Source: Aurifilum marmelostoma (lineage: Eukaryota; Ascomycota; Sordariomycetes; Diaporthales; Cryphonectriaceae). Taken from it: a stretch of 64,000 nt of DNA. The notes beneath the pieces are model-generated. The model was not told where the DNA came from. It made no database searches and saw nothing but the letters and a program-made list of their open reading frames with translations. Positions 21,536-34,592 of this stretch are shown here, piece after piece (position 1 is the first letter of the stretch; every line of letters starts with the position of its first letter). The stretch spans positions 1 to 64,000 of the forward strand of contig JAMXSV010000007.1 of the NCBI GenBank assembly GCA_027559495.1. The letters run 5' to 3'. Made by a program: the position numbers and the translations under genes.

Positions 21536-24500
21536 TACCCCTATAAGATGCTATTTCTTTATATTATCTAGCTAGATAGTCTAGCATTATTACTTTTCTA
21601 TTAATATTTTATACTAGCTTTATCCTTTTTAGCATTGCTGCCTAGCAATAGCTATTTAAAGGCTTTATTAGGCTATTAGCTAATTAATCTTTAATAAGCA
21701 GCTATTTAATAAGAATTTGCTTTGCTAATATTTTATTGCGCATAAAGTATTCTTTTAAGAGAATATGCTCTATTTGCTAATAAAATTTAGGATTTTTTAT
21801 TAGCTTAATAGCACTTTAATTATTATATTTAACTATAAAAACTAATAAAATTCTTAGTTTAATAAGAAGGTTTCTAATTTAAAGCCCTATCTGCATTTCT
21901 TTGCAGATAGTATAATATTCGGCCTTTATTATTAAGATTATTATGCAATCTATTTATTTAGAATGCTATACTACTATACTATCTTCTATCTATATAACTA
22001 TACTATATATTAAATAGCTTATAAATTTATCTTCTTTCTAGTCTAAATCTACTTAAATAGATATAGGAAGCCTTTTTTCTAAGCTAATAAATTTATAGCT
22101 AAAATATTTATTATTCTAATAAATTTATAGCATTTATTATTGCTTATTGCTAATCTTAAGGCTAAGGCTTTTAGTGCTTTAATAATAGCAAAATTTATAT
22201 TTAAGAAAAGCTTAATTCTCTGCTAAGAGATTATAATTATATTTTAAGATTATAAATAGCAGAAAGGCAAAATTGGGTCTTATTTAGATTATTAAATATA
22301 TTAATTAGCTATTGCTTAATTAATATATTATAATATCTTTATTTAAGGCTTAGTATTTATTTAGTTTAGCTAAAGCTAGAGATTCTAATGCGAAAGAAAT
22401 AAGTAAGGATTTTATATCTTTATAGCTGCTTTTTAGAAGCAATTATTTAGTATATACCTTTTAAGTAAGCTTAAAGGAGCATTAATTGCGATTTTTAGTA
22501 ATAGATACTCTTAGAAAATAGGCTGCCTAGCTTAGGTTCTTAATATTAAATCTTTCTAAAAGGCCTTATTTAATAAGATTAATGCTTATTTATTTAGAGC
22601 TTATTAAAAGAAAATTATTAATATAGCTATAAATAATAATTTTTAGTTAATAGTTAATAAGAATTATTATATTACTATAAAGCTAAATAAAGCCTATTTT
22701 AAAAAGTTTATTAATTAGCTTCTTTTACTATTACTATAATAATTGCTTAAAGCTATAAAGCAACTTTATTATTTAAAGAACTTATAGCTTTAAAGAATTA
22801 AATCTAATAATATTTTTTTTAGAATATTTAGCTAGAAATTCTACTAAGCTATTTAGCATCTTAATAAAAACTTCTTTCTTAAAATTGCTATTTAGAAAGG
22901 CTGCTACTATATTAATTTAATTAATTTCTTAGTTAAGTATTACTGCTAAATAAAGAAGAATCTTCTAGATTAGTGCTTTATTAATTAATATAAATATTTT
23001 ATTAAAATTAATACTTTTTTATTAAGTAAATCTTTATACTATTATTTAAACCTTATATTCTAAGATCTTTCTATTCTTATTAAGCTTTTTCTTAAAGATA
23101 TATTGCATTTCTAAAGTATAGTATTTAGAGTATTATTTTTAAGCTTAAAATACTCCTAATTAAATAAAATTTCTAAGCTTTTTATATAAGCTAGCGCGCT
23201 ATTTAGCTTAATTATAATTATAAAAAGCTTTATAAAGTATATTTAGTTTATTTAAAGATAAGAGTATTATATTAGCTAGAAAATATAAGATTTTAGCTTT
23301 AGTAAGCTTTTAGCCTAATATAGGCGCTAATATTTATTTAATAACTAGCTAGCTAATAATAATTATATTAGTAATAGTGCTAATAAGCTCTTTAATAAAG
23401 ATTAAGATCTTATAGCCTTCTTAAATCTTATATATTATAAGATTTGCTATAATAATAATTTTCTAGTAAAGTATATTAGATTATTTAGTTAGATATACTT
23501 TAAATTAAGTAAATAGCTTTGCAATATCTATATTTAGCAGCTAATTTAGTATAATGCTAGGCTTTTTTTTAGCTTAAATTTATTGCCTTATTAATAATAT
23601 TTACTAAAGATATAAATTATATATTACTGCTTAAATATAATAGCATTACTTAGATTTAGCTTATAATTATTGCTTAGAAAGCATTTATTAAAGAAAGCCT
23701 TATAAAAGCACTAATTTAGTGCCTTTATTTAATTATTAATAGTAAAATTTATAATAGCTATTGCTGCTTTAAATAAATAGGGCTATAGTAAGTATAGCAT
23801 CTTTAGATCCTTTATTTAGCAGTATGCTTTTTCTATAATAATGCAATTTAAATATTTAGCTAGGCTATTTTATTTAAGTATATATAGCAATAATAGCATT
23901 AGCTTAATTCCCTTTTTTCTAAGCTATTATTAAAGCTTATTTTTATCTTTTCTTAGAAGCTTTATGCTATTATTTATATAAACTCTCTAAATCTTAGCTT
24001 TCTACTAATAATGCAAAGTTTTAAGCATTCTTAAGATCTTTCTAAAGCTTAATTTCTTATTAGAAAGTATAGTAAACTAATAATAAGTATATTTTTCTTT
24101 AGTAGCAAAAATGCTATATTATTTGCTATTTATTCTTTTTATTGCTATAGAAAAGGAGTTAAGATGCTAGATCTCTTTAGCACTTTTAAGCTTAGTAAAT
24201 CTTTAGCCTAGTATATACTTAAGAATCTTTCTATAGTTATAGGCTTTATATATAAAGTCTCTCTTCTATTTAGAAAAAGGCATTTCTAGCTTAATATTAA
24301 TTATTGCTAAAGTAGTTCTTAAGATAGCTTCTTTGCTAATATGCTTTAAGCATTAATGCTATTTAGCTAAATTAATAGCTAGGGCTAAGAATTCTATAGC
24401 TTTATTTAAGAGAAATGCGCTATATGCTATTAATATAATAATATTAAAGTTATTATTAAATTATATAATTATACTATATCCTTAGAGCTTAAGAAGATTA

Positions 24501-26243
24501 AAGTTTTAAATTCTTAAGCCTTTCTTATAGAAGTATAAAATGCTAATAATATCTTAAGCGAATTTAGGGCAAAAATATATTTAATATAGAGTAAGATTAT
24601 TAATAATACTATTAACTTTATATTTTAGCTATACTATTCTAACTTTAAGAAAAATTATTAGACCTTCTTTTATAGTAATAGCTAATATATTTATTAAATA
24701 ATTAATACTAATAAACTTTTTTTTAATGCTAAAGATATAGTAAATAGCACTTATATTGCTATAAATCTCTTATTAATAGAATTATTAATAGAAATATTAA
24801 TATTAAGTAGAGAAAAGAATATAATAATAGTATACAATTAGCAATAATAATTTCTATATATTAAAGTCTTTAGAGGATTTAATATATTTAAAGCTTAAGA
24901 TAGCTTAATTTAAGCTTTCTAATTAGCTAAGTTTATAATAAGCATTAAGTATAGCTTAAGAGAAGAGAAAGGTATATTAATAATCTTTTTCTTTAATAGC
25001 TTATTATTTAAATATAAGATTTGCCTTTTAAGTGCTTATATTTTTATCTTTTTTATTATTCTTTTTCTTTATTTTTTCCTTATATCTCTACTTATCCTTT
25101 TTCTGCTTTTTCTTAAGATAAATGGACTAATAATTATTAGCTAAGTAGTTATAATAAGAGCATATTCTATTATTCTTTTTCTTACTTTTTTTCTTCTTTT
25201 ATTGCCCTATAAGGTTTATGCTTTTAAGAATCTTTAAGTTTCTTGCTTTATTAATATAATTAGCTTAAATAGCTTTAAAGATAAATTAGCTTTAAAGGCT
25301 TAAATATATAGATTGCTTAATATATATAATCTATTAAGAATATTTAGTTTAAATGCTTTAAATAAAGTTAATTTAATACTTTATATCTTCTATTTAATAG
25401 CTAAAGAAGACTAGCTTCTTTTTAATAAAATTAAAAGCATTTATATATTTGCTTAAAGTTTTATAAAATTTACTTTAAATAATCTAAAGCTTTGCAAAAA
25501 GCTTTTAATACTAAATAAATTTAATGCTTATAGCTTAGTTCTTTAGAATAAGCTACTTAATAATTAGATTAAAAATATAAGCAATAAAAGCTTTAGCCTT
25601 TTTTAAATAAAACTACTAAATTATTAAATTAATAATAGCTAATTTAATATTCCTATTTAAGGAATTATTAAAATTAATTAAAATTGCTATTAAGGCCTTA
25701 TTAATATTAGTTAGATAGCTTTTTTCTTTAATCTTTAAGAAAAAAGTTTAAGCAAGTTAAATTTGCGATATTTAAGAAGAAGCTTCTTTATAGCAGGCTT
25801 TTATAAGGGCTAATTGCTTTAATAGAGATAATTTTCTTTGCTAAATTGCTTTAAAGCTAAAAAGCTCTTCTTTTTATTCTTAATATTAAATATAGTAATT
25901 AATAAATAAAAGGGTTTTTTATAAATAGTTAATATATCTAGCTAAGCTATTTCCTTTAGCTATATCTAGCTTTCTTTAGAAAGCTATTAAACTAAAGCTT
26001 CTAAGTTTATAAATGCGCTATATTTATATTCTAAATATATATTTCTAGTATTAATAGCCTTTTATTAATTAGATATAGAGAATATAGAGTATAGCCTTAA
26101 TAATAAGAATAATAAAGAGAAATTTTAGTATTTATAAATATAGAAAAGATATATTAAGCATTAAGCTTAAATAAGTAATAGAAAATGCAATATAAATAGA
26201 TTCTAAACTGCTAGGGCTAAAGATTATAATTATATTAATAATA

Positions 26244-26452
26244 TATTATAAAAGAGTAATTATAAAGCTTAATTCTATTTATTTAGGCTATTTAGAGGTT
26301 AAAGAGGAGGTTTATTTATCTTTAAATAATTGTGAAAATGCTTTAATTAGTTAAGGAATAAATCCTTCGGTCTGTATGCATTAAACGCCTTCTGATGCAC
26401 TTGTCGTTTGGAGAGGGCGACGATCGTGAAGATCGTGCCTTATTCATTAACA
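26244..26452 (-). repeat. Right LTR (5' LTR of minus-strand Copia element)
   Basis: 209 bp, same length as the left copy. Its right-hand 100 bases keep many CpG and CpA sites (for example GGCGACGATCGTGAAGATCG), which are mutated in the left copy, whereas its interior-facing half is mutated. Confidence 0.85.
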
Positions 26453-26457
26453 TCGTC
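26453..26457. repeat. Target-site duplication (right), TCGTC
   Basis: Exact repeat of 21322-21326 immediately after the LTR end TTAACA. Confidence 0.8.
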
Positions 26458-29240
26458 ACGTACAACAATGGCTTCGCACGCCTGAAACAGATCTAAACCC
26501 CTCACCATCCCAATCTAAGGTCATGTCCATGCTCGACAACAATACGGAGAATGGTCATGAATGCATTCCTCGTCTACACCGACAGATCAGAGTTGTACGA
26601 GCTCTTGGTCGAGCTTTGAATATGTAATTGTTATGCATATAACGGATTTGCTGAGGCCGACTCTGTTTGCAAGGCGGATGTAGGACGAGATGTTCAACAT
26701 CTTCAACATGTCGTGGCACTTTTCCAAGCCACAAGCCTGCCCATCGCCAGCATATCATATGTTCTGTTCACTATCATATGCATAAAGCGCCCCTTTGTCA
26801 ACTTTTTGTATATAGGCAGGAAGACCTATTCGAATCGTCGGAGAGAGGGATGATCCAAGCAACAAGGTTTTATTACAAGAACAAAAGCGAGGACGTGGCG
26901 TGCGAGCTGGTCTTGGCCAGTTCCGAGAACACTTGTTCCTATGGGTAAGGGTATAATCGACAGGATAAATGAAATGATGCCCAACAACATAGACATGGTG
27001 AGGAGGGCGATTACGCCTGTAAACAGCACAGAGGATACCGGAAGCGTTGTTTTGGACGTCAGGTCCATGTCCTTGAGGATGTTCGTTAAGATGTCGGAAT
27101 ACGCACGTGCCTATCCTCAGTACCACACCGTGCATTATCAGCTCACTCCGCAGTCCTTTAGGAGGTAATTAGCCTTAGCCAGGCGAACGGCCTCGTCTCT
27201 GCCCGCAGACACTAGGGAAGAGGCGCCGCTGTATTAAGGGCCTAATGCGAAACCGAGAGGCTTTTTCGCTATTATATATAAATTATAAGATTCTATAAAT
27301 GCTTTGAACCTTATTTCCTCCAGGGTAGCTGTACTAAGCAGGTCACCTCGAGAAGAGATAGGCGGCCCAGCTAGGCCGTAGAAGAGAGCCACATGGGCAG
27401 TAGAAGGCAGACTCAAGAGATAACCGTGATAGAGACGGATTCAGAAAGCGAGACAATGAGAGGGTAGCTAGAGAGAAAATAGATAAGAACAATAGTCATG
27501 CTGAAAAGGAGACAGTCTGCGGTAGGAAGGGTGAAGAGCCCAGCGGCCGGGGGGTGGCAATAACCACTTTCGTTCTAGCAGTCAGCATTCACGCCCATCA
27601 GCAACAATTCAATACTCAGCCTAATATCAAGATACTATAGGCTTGACCTCTTTTCCTTTATTCCAGTCTCATCAAGAGCGAGATAGAAACTGATAAGACG
27701 GCTTGCATTTGCTGTTATTAGACCTTAACTCGCTCAATAGGTAGAAGTTTATACATAGATGACTTAAGCCTTAGCCTAGAGCGCCCTATACTCCTCGGGA
27801 AATCTCTACAAAGAGGCAACTACGCTCTTCTTCTACTTGGCATAGCAATAAAGCAATAAACATAAGTCAAGATGTTCAAGCTAGCGAGATCGTACGCGTC
27901 TTGTCCAGGCGCAATATATGCAGCACCCAACTATATTCATTTCGCAAAAAGATCGTCATGCGATCTCTCTCGGGAGCAGTAGAAACGCTTCGGGGTCACA
28001 GTTCAGGCAGTCAGGTAATTAGTCGCCGCGACCCCTCGGATGCATCGTCTTGTCCCTTTGTCTGTTGATGGGAAACTGCTTTATTTGCGAGACAGACCCC
28101 AAATAAAAACAACAGGTGTAGGTGTCAAAACAGCGCAGCGACAGCCGCCCGGGTTTCACAATTAATCATCGGCTACGAGTCTGATTAGTAGGCGGCGGGG
28201 CCGGCAATGTGTATGGAAAACATAGATACTCTAGGCCACGCAAAATGTCGCCGTTTTCATGTGGCCCAATAACGTTGTACATCTGCTGCATGCCCCAGTC
28301 TAGCGAGGAGGACCCGCAGATCAAAGACTCTCTCATCAGTATTGACTGAAGCGAGTTGTAGCTCGGATTTCGTGATTTCTGGAGGTCTTCAGCTGTCGTA
28401 GGAGAGAGAGGACAGACTGACCTTGACAGCACGCACATATATAAGCCAGGAAGAATGCTATGATCCTCTCAAAGCGACGGCTCTAGCATCTTTGGGGCCA
28501 AAACTGAGCATCCGCTGGTTGGATTCATGTAAAACTAGAGATCCAGGGAGCCTCAGTCAGTGAGTATGTCACAGAGATTACTTGCTTCGTCACGCCCAGT
28601 ATTGTAATCAGGACATCCGTGCACCTTGTGGTCACTCAATACAGCTTCGCCCACGAACTGCGTGCGCAAGTCTGTAATAATTCATCATATTTCTTACCAT
28701 AGAATGTTATAGAAGAAAACAGTCGTACCGGTAATGATATTCTATGCGATCACAGAGACAGTTCGAAAACAACTGGGTCGGTCTTGGAGTCCTGCTAGCA
28801 GTTAAGTAATAAATATAACTTCGACCAGATGGCAAGCATCTTACTGGAATGGAATTTCAGTTGCAACTAGACACAGACGCTCCTGGTCCTTTTCTGCATA
28901 ATTCTTCGTCCATAACAGCCCAAAGGCTGACTTGACAGCTCAACCTAATTGGATCTTGCAACCACAGCATAAATCTCAAACATAGTCTAGAGGGGAGGGG
29001 CACATCAACAGCCCAGCCCGGCAGCAGCTAGGCGAGCCGGGAGCTAGATGACTATATCAACATCCGGGTATCTGGCCAAGAGCAACTAGCTTTTCATCGC
29101 ATAGGTTCCTACGCCCATAGCCTCTCTGATGGGATTGGGGCAGGTGGCCTATTTACCACCGTGTCGCTCGATGTAAGAGGCTTGTTTCTTATGGATGAAA
29201 ATCGTATTCAATCATCACACTTTATCCATCAATTAATAGC
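26458..29240. other. Degraded region, no gene recognised
   Basis: Short frames on both strands. One minus-strand stretch at 26826-27068 contains a hydrophobic segment (VLFTGVIALLTMSMLLGIIS) and may be debris of a membrane protein, but flanking frames are broken. A minus frame at 28166-28438 has no known motif. Confidence 0.4.
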
Positions 29241-30940
29241 TCAGTGTATTACAGATGTCGGTACCACCTTACCAGCTTCCGTTAGAAGGACCATACAGGT
29301 TTTCGCGGAATACCTTCCGAACGCTGGGCCAGTCTCAGCCAATTTGGCAGAAAGGGCCGGGCGAGGGGACACTTTTCGAAGTATTCTGGTCGTCGCAAGC
29401 TCCCAAAGTAGCAGGGCTATTCCCTATCATCGTGGCTGGACTATTCGTGGTACAAGACAAGATCCCCGTAGCCTGAGCTCTCCTCCAGGTAGCTGTGCAG
29501 CAGGCCCCTGGTAAGGGGCATTTTCGGTGGCTTTATCTTGAACGTAAGCCTCTGCCTTTTATAATTTCTGACTACTAGTGATGGATAATACCCTTTCCTT
29601 TCTTGAGCATCTGTTGAGCCTTCTGGCTTGTGAGACCGTCCTTTCCCGCTTTCCTCCACCACTCCATCCTACCGGGGGTCTGCCGCCTACTTGGCGAGTT
29701 GATCGAGTGCTGCGTTGCCTGAGATCATCTTGTGTCCCAGAGTCCACCTTGCTGCTCAGAGGTTGGTTGTCCTGGAGGGACCGACTCCCTGCCTGAACCG
29801 TAGGAACTCGTTTTGATGGCTGTCCGGTGCTTTCCACCGGGTATACCCTGTGTGACAGATATGTCGTCACTACAGAAGTGGAATGTGCGTAGCCAGAGCT
29901 CAGCTTGTGCCGTCGTCGCCCAGATCGCCACTTTCGCTGCACCTCCTGCTTCTGTATTAGACATCTCTCCTGTCGTGATCCGCCCCTACACCTTCTTCAC
30001 ATCCTTACCAATTCGGTAGGCGATGAAGAACAATGCAGTCCTTTCCCCTTTCTGCGAGCCGTCCGAGTATATAAAGACTACTTCTTTAGGTAGGTTGGCT
30101 TCCCAGACTGTGTCTTCGCCTGCGCTTATTGTTCTTCCACCCGTGCGAGGTGCGGGCGGCAGCGTATATCCTTGATACTAGACTGAGCCTATCTCACGGC
30201 GGCGCCATCCGCTCCAGCCCGGTTTTCCGAACTTCCATTCAGGTTTTGTCGTTAATCTACCGCCTCGGCCTCTCAGCCTAGCCAGGTTCTCCATGCGTCG
30301 GACGAGGGGGTATGCCGGTCCAATGGGATCTCTGCAGACGAGACCGCTTCGCCTCTAGAACACCATATTCAACACCCTCTAGCTGCCTATTAGACAGCTT
30401 ATTAACTATATTGACTAATGTTATCTGCTTATTGAATACCTGAGTGGGCGCTTGGGTGGCACTGGCCTTTACCTTGCCCTGCCACCAGAATTCCGTACTA
30501 TAAACAGCCGCCGGGATTACGCAGGCCGAGGCGGCCAATTCCGTCATATCGGAAGGAAGCATTAGAGTATGCGGTTTAGGCTGCGCTGGTGCGCTCATTA
30601 TTTCCACATGCGTGCGGAAGGGTAGCTTGAGATCGAAATAGACCCCAACTCACCATACTGGTCACTCTGCTGGTGAGATCCTCAGGCCACCTACTGTGAC
30701 CTTGCGCCGAGGGTATTTGCATTGCGCGAGAAGTGAACAAGCTCATGCTTGGGCGAAGGAAATGGTATTTTCCCTCCCCCATTCCAATGCTTCCCCCAGG
30801 TCCGTAGGGAGAGCCAGGGCCGTCGATCGGACATTATTTCCAGCCCAGAGAAATATCATATCATCCGCATATACAAAATATTTTGGCCAACTTCTAAGGA
30901 GGGGGCAAAGGGAAAGTATATATGGGATAGGACAGACAGG
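29240..30940 (-). mobile_element. Tad1-like LINE fragment (RT, RNase H, C-terminal zinc motif)
   Basis: Minus-strand reading shows, in order, the reverse transcriptase catalytic YADD (codons at 30871-30860) followed by LGEALEWGRENTISFAQA, then VYSTEFWWQGKVKASATQAP typical of the RT thumb/connection of Tad1-like LINEs, an RNase H-like YSDGSQKGERTALFFIAY and LRTFHFCSDDISVTQGIPGG, a post-RNase H segment with LLHSYLEESSGYGDL (usually LLxxRSGHGDF), and a C-terminal stretch like the Cys/His knuckle. Frames change several times. The N-terminal gag-like ORF1, endonuclease and first half of RT are absent, which fits 5' truncation. It is not active. Confidence 0.75.
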
Positions 30941-31398
30941 TAAAGTTATAGGACCCCGCAGACGAGCTCCCGGGCCCCCGCGTTTAGCCGCACTTCTGCC
31001 TTTTTTTACATTATAAAGCTGTAGACCGTTGCAGCGGGCTAGTCACTTCCCCGAGCCGCCGACTATAGCAGAAAGCAGATTTATATTGCAAACTTAAATC
31101 AAGATTCAGGATACTATAAGCCTCCGCAGGCTAGCTTACTTCGGCTGCGGGAGCTATTTGCTATTTTTATACACAGAATAGCTTTATCTTTTCTCTCTCA
31201 CTTCCCCTCTCTTTCCTCTTCTCTTCTGCCCTGATTTTTTTTTTTCCTCTTTTTTTCTCTTTAGTTCTTCTAAAGGGAGCCCCTAAATAGCGCAGTCAGA
31301 GTTAGATCCTTGGAAAGCGAAGGGGTATTAACAAAACTCGTTTGCAGAACATCTTATACTATATTTAGGGGAAACAAGCAAGAGAAAAGCAAAGAGAA
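30941..31398. other. Intergenic with pyrimidine-rich tract
   Basis: No gene recognised. About 31180-31265 is a strongly pyrimidine-rich plus-strand run of C and T. Confidence 0.6.
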
Positions 31399-31905
31399 CT
31401 ACTGATAATAATATCGCTTTATATATGTATCATAGGCATACTTAGCTATATATATTATAACTAATCTAAGGAATGCAATGCCGGCTAAGGCTGCTAGCGT
31501 ATAATTATACTTAGTTGCAAGACGGTTTAATTCAATTTTAGTATTAAAGATAACTTCTAATCCAGCATGCTCTAGCAGGAAAGAGAGAGTCATTAGCATC
31601 ATAAATAGATCGCTTTTCCTTATATAAAGCTGGTCTTTTACTACTTTTATGATGCGCATTATTAGCTTTCTTAGCGATTTGAGGCTCTTGACGAGTTGAT
31701 GCATAGAGTCTCTACGCAAAAGTCGAAGGAACAGAGGGACCAGCTTAGAGGACAAAACCAGGTCCTGTTCGCGAGAGAGGTTAGCTGCGTTAGAGAAAGC
31801 GCAATAGACAGAATGTACTATATTAGCACTTACAAGCCTCCAGCTTGTATGTAGTAAGCGTATCCTCCTAAGTTGTATCTCTCTTAAGCGTTTACCGGTT
31901 AACAA
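31399..31905 (-). CDS. Orphan basic protein with two hydrophobic segments
   Basis: A single 168-codon frame from ATG at 31905. The N-terminal half is rich in Arg, Lys and Leu (KRLREIQLRRIRLLH); two hydrophobic stretches follow, about residues 100-118 (FMMLMTLSFLLEHAGL) and 135-155 (YTLAALAGIAFLRLVIIYIA), and it ends in a Tyr/Lys-rich tail. I do not recognise it. The frame has no stop despite AT-rich surroundings, which supports a real gene or a recent fragment, but no homologue or splice evidence can be given. Confidence 0.35.
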   Translation of the reverse strand: MLTGKRLREIQLRRIRLLHTSWRLVSANIVHSVYCAFSNAANLSREQDLVLSSKLVPLFLRLLRRDSMHQLVKSLKSLRKLIMRIIKVVKDQLYIRKSDLFMMLMTLSFLLEHAGLEVIFNTKIELNRLATKYNYTLAALAGIAFLRLVIIYIAKYAYDTYIKRYYYQ

Positions 31906-33136
31906 AATATTATAATTATGTAAAGGTATTCTCTTATTATCACTATGTAATATATTAATACTAGTTTAGTACTATATTATTACTCGGATAAATAAGTAAT
32001 CTATCTTAGCAAATATTATATTGAATAAGGTAGCGCAAATTGTTTAGAAAGTTTTATTTATTTTTTTTTTATAATAATAGCTTTAGCCCTCCGCCCTTCT
32101 CTAAAATGTCTATATAATTACTAGATAATTACCCGAAATGGACCTTTGTACTCTCTAGATCCACCTCGCATCCCCAGCTACTCACCCAAGACTTTTTACC
32201 TAAGCTGTTAATTCCGGGTCAATTCCTGCGCAAAGTATTAGTTCAGAGTCTTTTCTTATTAGCCCTAGCCAGATCTCAATGGGAAAAGTCCTGGCCTACG
32301 AGCTGCGCTCGTATCAACCTATCCGCTTAAGACTTCAGGCTCCTAATAAATCTAATAATATAGTATAGCTACTGCTACCAGGTTATGCTTTCTTTTTTTT
32401 TAAGTAGTCTATTAATCAAATTTTCTTAAAGATCTTAATTTCAAGCACTATCTCACTCTTACAATGTCTTTAACGTCTTTGTCATATAGCTGAATCTCCA
32501 CCTGAAGATACTTATTTGCTAATTACTTTTAGGAAGCAAAGAAGCTTTGGGCTCGGACGTCGCCGGTGACTCTGGAAATTAGGGCCTAGGACCAGACTTT
32601 GGTAAAAGAATCGGTAAGGAACGCAGTGAAACTATACGAAACATGCCTACATTTTCGATTCCCAAGGACAACCCAGCCCTTAGCATAGTACGAACAAAGC
32701 CTCTTTGTCTATGCCTAGGTGAGAAAGTGGTAAGCAATGACACATTGAATAACAGGACTAGGACGATATCTCTTGGCTACTCTTTCAAGGAATTCAACTA
32801 CTGAATCTGATATATATATGCTTCATCTTATTGCAGAATTAGACTTACGTGTTTGAGAATTCCCTATCTTCAGCTGTCCCTTAAACCTGGACGAGATCGA
32901 TGTGAATATTCTTGGAAATCATTTCGATAACTTGGGGTAATTTTTCCAACCCAGAGGTCCCTTTAATTCTTTGCCTTTGGGTTTTGCAATCAAGTGCTAC
33001 CCACAGCCGGCCTTTATCGCTTAACTAAAGTTACATTAAACTACTTAAAGTATGTCCCGACCTGGACACCGGTTCAAAAAGTTGACCATAAAGAAGACAA
33101 TGATGCTAAATTCCGAATAGACACCCTAAAATCCAG
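31906..33136. other. Intergenic, no gene recognised
   Basis: AT-rich to about 32100, then mixed composition. No motif, repeat or RNA gene was seen. Confidence 0.5.
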
Positions 33137-33583
33137 ATGGTTCACTTCACGCCCGACGCAGAGGACTCTCCACCTCTGCCTCCAGCGCCACAATTCCATC
33201 CTGCGATACGCCCCTACCTTGAGAATGACGAGCATGTTCGTGCTCAATATACGAGTAAACCAGCCGCTCCCTCCCCACCACAGAGCTGGATTTCCTCGTC
33301 CCCGATAAGCGTCGAAGCCATAAACATCAAGCCGAAGGAGCATCGCTGGCGAAGCTATGCTATGGAACTTGGACTTCGCATCAAGGTCCCTATCAACCCG
33401 AACTGCAGCGAGTCAGTAAAGCGAAAGTGGACTACTACACGTGCCTTGCGTGCAAATCATTACAAAGCCATTAGTGCGCGGCGTGCGAGACAGTCCCTAT
33501 CCTTTCTCTCATTGCGCACTGCAAATCTAGTTAAGAGCTCCCCTTTGCGGGACAGCGGCAGAGTAAAGCCTAGACGTCATTGA
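33137..33583 (+). CDS. Orphan ORF, Pro-rich N-terminus and basic C-terminus
   Basis: A 148-codon frame from an ATG. The first third is Pro/acidic (MVHFTPDAEDSPPLPPAPQF), and the rest becomes Arg/Lys/Ser-rich. No domain recognised. It overlaps other frames of similar length, so it may be non-coding; it is listed because the N-terminal part has protein-like composition. Confidence 0.25.
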   Translation: MVHFTPDAEDSPPLPPAPQFHPAIRPYLENDEHVRAQYTSKPAAPSPPQSWISSSPISVEAINIKPKEHRWRSYAMELGLRIKVPINPNCSESVKRKWTTTRALRANHYKAISARRARQSLSFLSLRTANLVKSSPLRDSGRVKPRRH

Positions 33584-33986
33584 TACTGGGAATGTTCAAA
33601 CCGATGTCTGATGGTGCCGCCTTGATCATATTGTTAGCTTTTCGGTCGGCAGATTGCGGATGCGATATTCGCTGCACCGAGATGCCAGGAGGGAATGATG
33701 AGACAGGTTGTGTTGCAATGTCAATTTCCGCCTCAGCAGAGAAAGATGCTGGAATTCTTGGTCTATTAGAGCACAAGGAAGACACAATACTTCGAGACAG
33801 ACTACACAGGTATACTTGCACCTAGCATTCTCTAATTAGTGGTTAAGAAGATCTGGGAGAATCGAAATTAGGGAAGTCGATGCCGATAAGCATGTGAAAG
33901 AGCTCCAGCTTATATACTAATCTCTAGCAGCTGGATATACACTGCCTTAGAGGCGCTTAGGTACATGCAAAAGTGTTTGAACGCTA
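33584..33986. other. Unassigned sequence between two fragments
   Basis: Frames of about 80 codons exist on both strands but carry no motif. Confidence 0.4.
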
Positions 33987-34110
33987 GTGTTCCTGTTGCA
34001 TTACCCCGAGGGTCATCTTTACAAGGGCATGCCGCATGCATTTCACCTCTTTGCGCCGACTTCCAGAATCTCTCGTCGGGCTTTCGACAATAGATCGCAA
34101 ACGGCCCTTA
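33987..34110 (+). pseudogene. Alpha/beta-hydrolase (esterase) C-terminal fragment
   Basis: The plus frame reads YPEGHLYKGMPHAFHLFAPT, resembling the C-terminal catalytic-His region of HSL-type fungal esterases (usually PGMPHGFHLF). The rest of the domain is absent on both sides. It is short, so this is a suggestion only. Confidence 0.35.
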
Positions 34111-34172
34111 GTATCGAAGCATACTCAGGCCAGGCTTCAGCCTCTCGATTCGGTAGCGGGGTGCTTTCATAG

Positions 34173-34592
34173 TAATCTCAGCCCTTCATAAAAGTTTTCA
34201 TCGCAATCTGAATTATAATAGACTGGGTTTATCCTCTACTTCGCTCACGATCGATTAGGTCCGTTCAGGACCAGCAGCCGCTATGCCCAAATTATATTTG
34301 CGAGACGAGCCGGACGGACGGATCGGACCACTCCGATCACGGCTCAGACGGTTGGTTGGCAAGGGCTGTCAGGGGTAATTTATCAATCTTCTTCGGAAAT
34401 TACGTGGCCTCACATCATGATCCTTCAACAGCATCAACATGAATAATACCGGCAAGCAGGTATTGCTACAGAGCCGCAGAACGGCTCGCAATTAAATCAG
34501 ATTATAGGCATCCTCGATATATTTGCAGCGCAGACTGGGAAGTTCTGGTTCCAGCAACTAATTACCTAACATGCAACCTGATCGTGACCTAA
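34173..34592. other. Intergenic 3' of the P450 gene
   Basis: No coding features seen. Confidence 0.6.

Larger units (their letters stand above)
21327..26452 (-). mobile_element. Complete, RIP-inactivated Ty1/Copia LTR retrotransposon
   Basis: 5,126 bp bounded by two 209-bp LTRs and a TCGTC duplication. Orientation is minus: the purine-rich tract next to the left LTR (AGGGG on the minus strand) fits a polypurine tract. Near 21990-21740 the minus strand still reads the Copia RNase H order KAEYYTICK, then SAIKLIKNPKFY, IEHI and YFMRNKI, with stops at Gln codons. The interior is extremely AT-rich with stops throughout, so no protein can be made. Confidence 0.85.
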
